NCBI RefSeq assembly: GCF_030150205.1
Contig: NZ_JASLGT010000002.1
Coordinates: forward strand, 417,952-481,951
Direction: 5' to 3'
DNA from: Niabella sp.
Lineage (GTDB): Bacteria > Bacteroidota > Bacteroidia > Chitinophagales > Chitinophagaceae
DNA: 64,000 nt
Shown: positions 63,881-64,000 of the stretch, in pieces
Position numbering within the stretch: position 1 is the stretch's first letter
Layout of the letters: each line of letters starts with the position of its first letter
Notes under the pieces: generated by a model
Told to the model about the DNA's origin: nothing
The model's input: the letters and a program-made list of their open reading frames with translations, nothing else
The model's database searches: none
Position numbers and translations under genes: made by a program

Positions 63881-64000
<120 letters not shown>

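Overview
The window looks like a chromosomal segment of a Bacteroidota bacterium, most likely of the family Chitinophagaceae. The evidence is a 16S rRNA 5' end of Bacteroidota type at the right edge, many promoters of the Bacteroidota form TTG-N19/20-TAnnTTTG with few Shine-Dalgarno sequences, and family-typical genes (OMP_b-brl_3 TonB-dependent receptor, LemA/TPM operon, DUF4476 protein, phosphosulfolactate synthase, WbsX-like proteins). The genus placement is inference.

Layout. 1-7 kb: queA (cut by the left edge), a TonB-dependent receptor, a MmcQ/YjbR protein, a pyrimidine-dimer glycosylase, a tautomerase and an ABC-F ATPase. 7-13 kb: a dicarboxylate symporter, a tandem pair of LD-carboxypeptidases (one exported, one cytosolic) and oxyR, separated by long repeat-filled gaps. 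13-22 kb: kup, two unfamiliar envelope proteins, purQ, a DsbD-alpha-like protein, ubiX, a YbjQ protein and a lipoprotein. 22-27 kb: the most unusual region, three tandem paralogous secreted proteins, each with a ~290-nt leader. 27-40 kb: two unknown proteins, a PQQ-type sugar dehydrogenase, a LytM peptidase-bactofilin operon, a small secreted protein preceded by a 31-codon ORF, an alpha-oxoamine synthase, a class A PBP, comA-aroE and a JmjC-like protein. 40-50 kb: a polysaccharide cluster with four glycosyltransferases and three WbsX/GH99-like paralogs. 50-62 kb: a beta-propeller lectin with a lipoprotein, an MsbA-type exporter, the LemA-LemA-TPM-TPM operon, a DUF4476 protein, truA and a further glycosyltransferase. 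62-64 kb: an IS4-family element directly beside a tandem rRNA promoter array and the start of a 16S gene.

Main novelty candidates. (1) Three proteins in which a fibronectin-III-like domain, of the type common in Bacteroidota secreted proteins, is interrupted by a two-helix membrane hairpin. The second helix ends in a lipobox-like Cys, followed in all three by a 41-residue segment (counting the Cys) that carries the last strands of the domain. (2) Their shared long leaders, with hairpins conserved by compensating base changes. (3) Two intergenic small-RNA candidates, each with a -7 element and a terminator. (4) A modular rRNA leader with five promoter-like units, each followed by a boxA-like element. 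(5) comA and an alpha-oxoamine synthase lying close together, a possible sulfonolipid link. (6) Several families of dispersed intergenic repeats.
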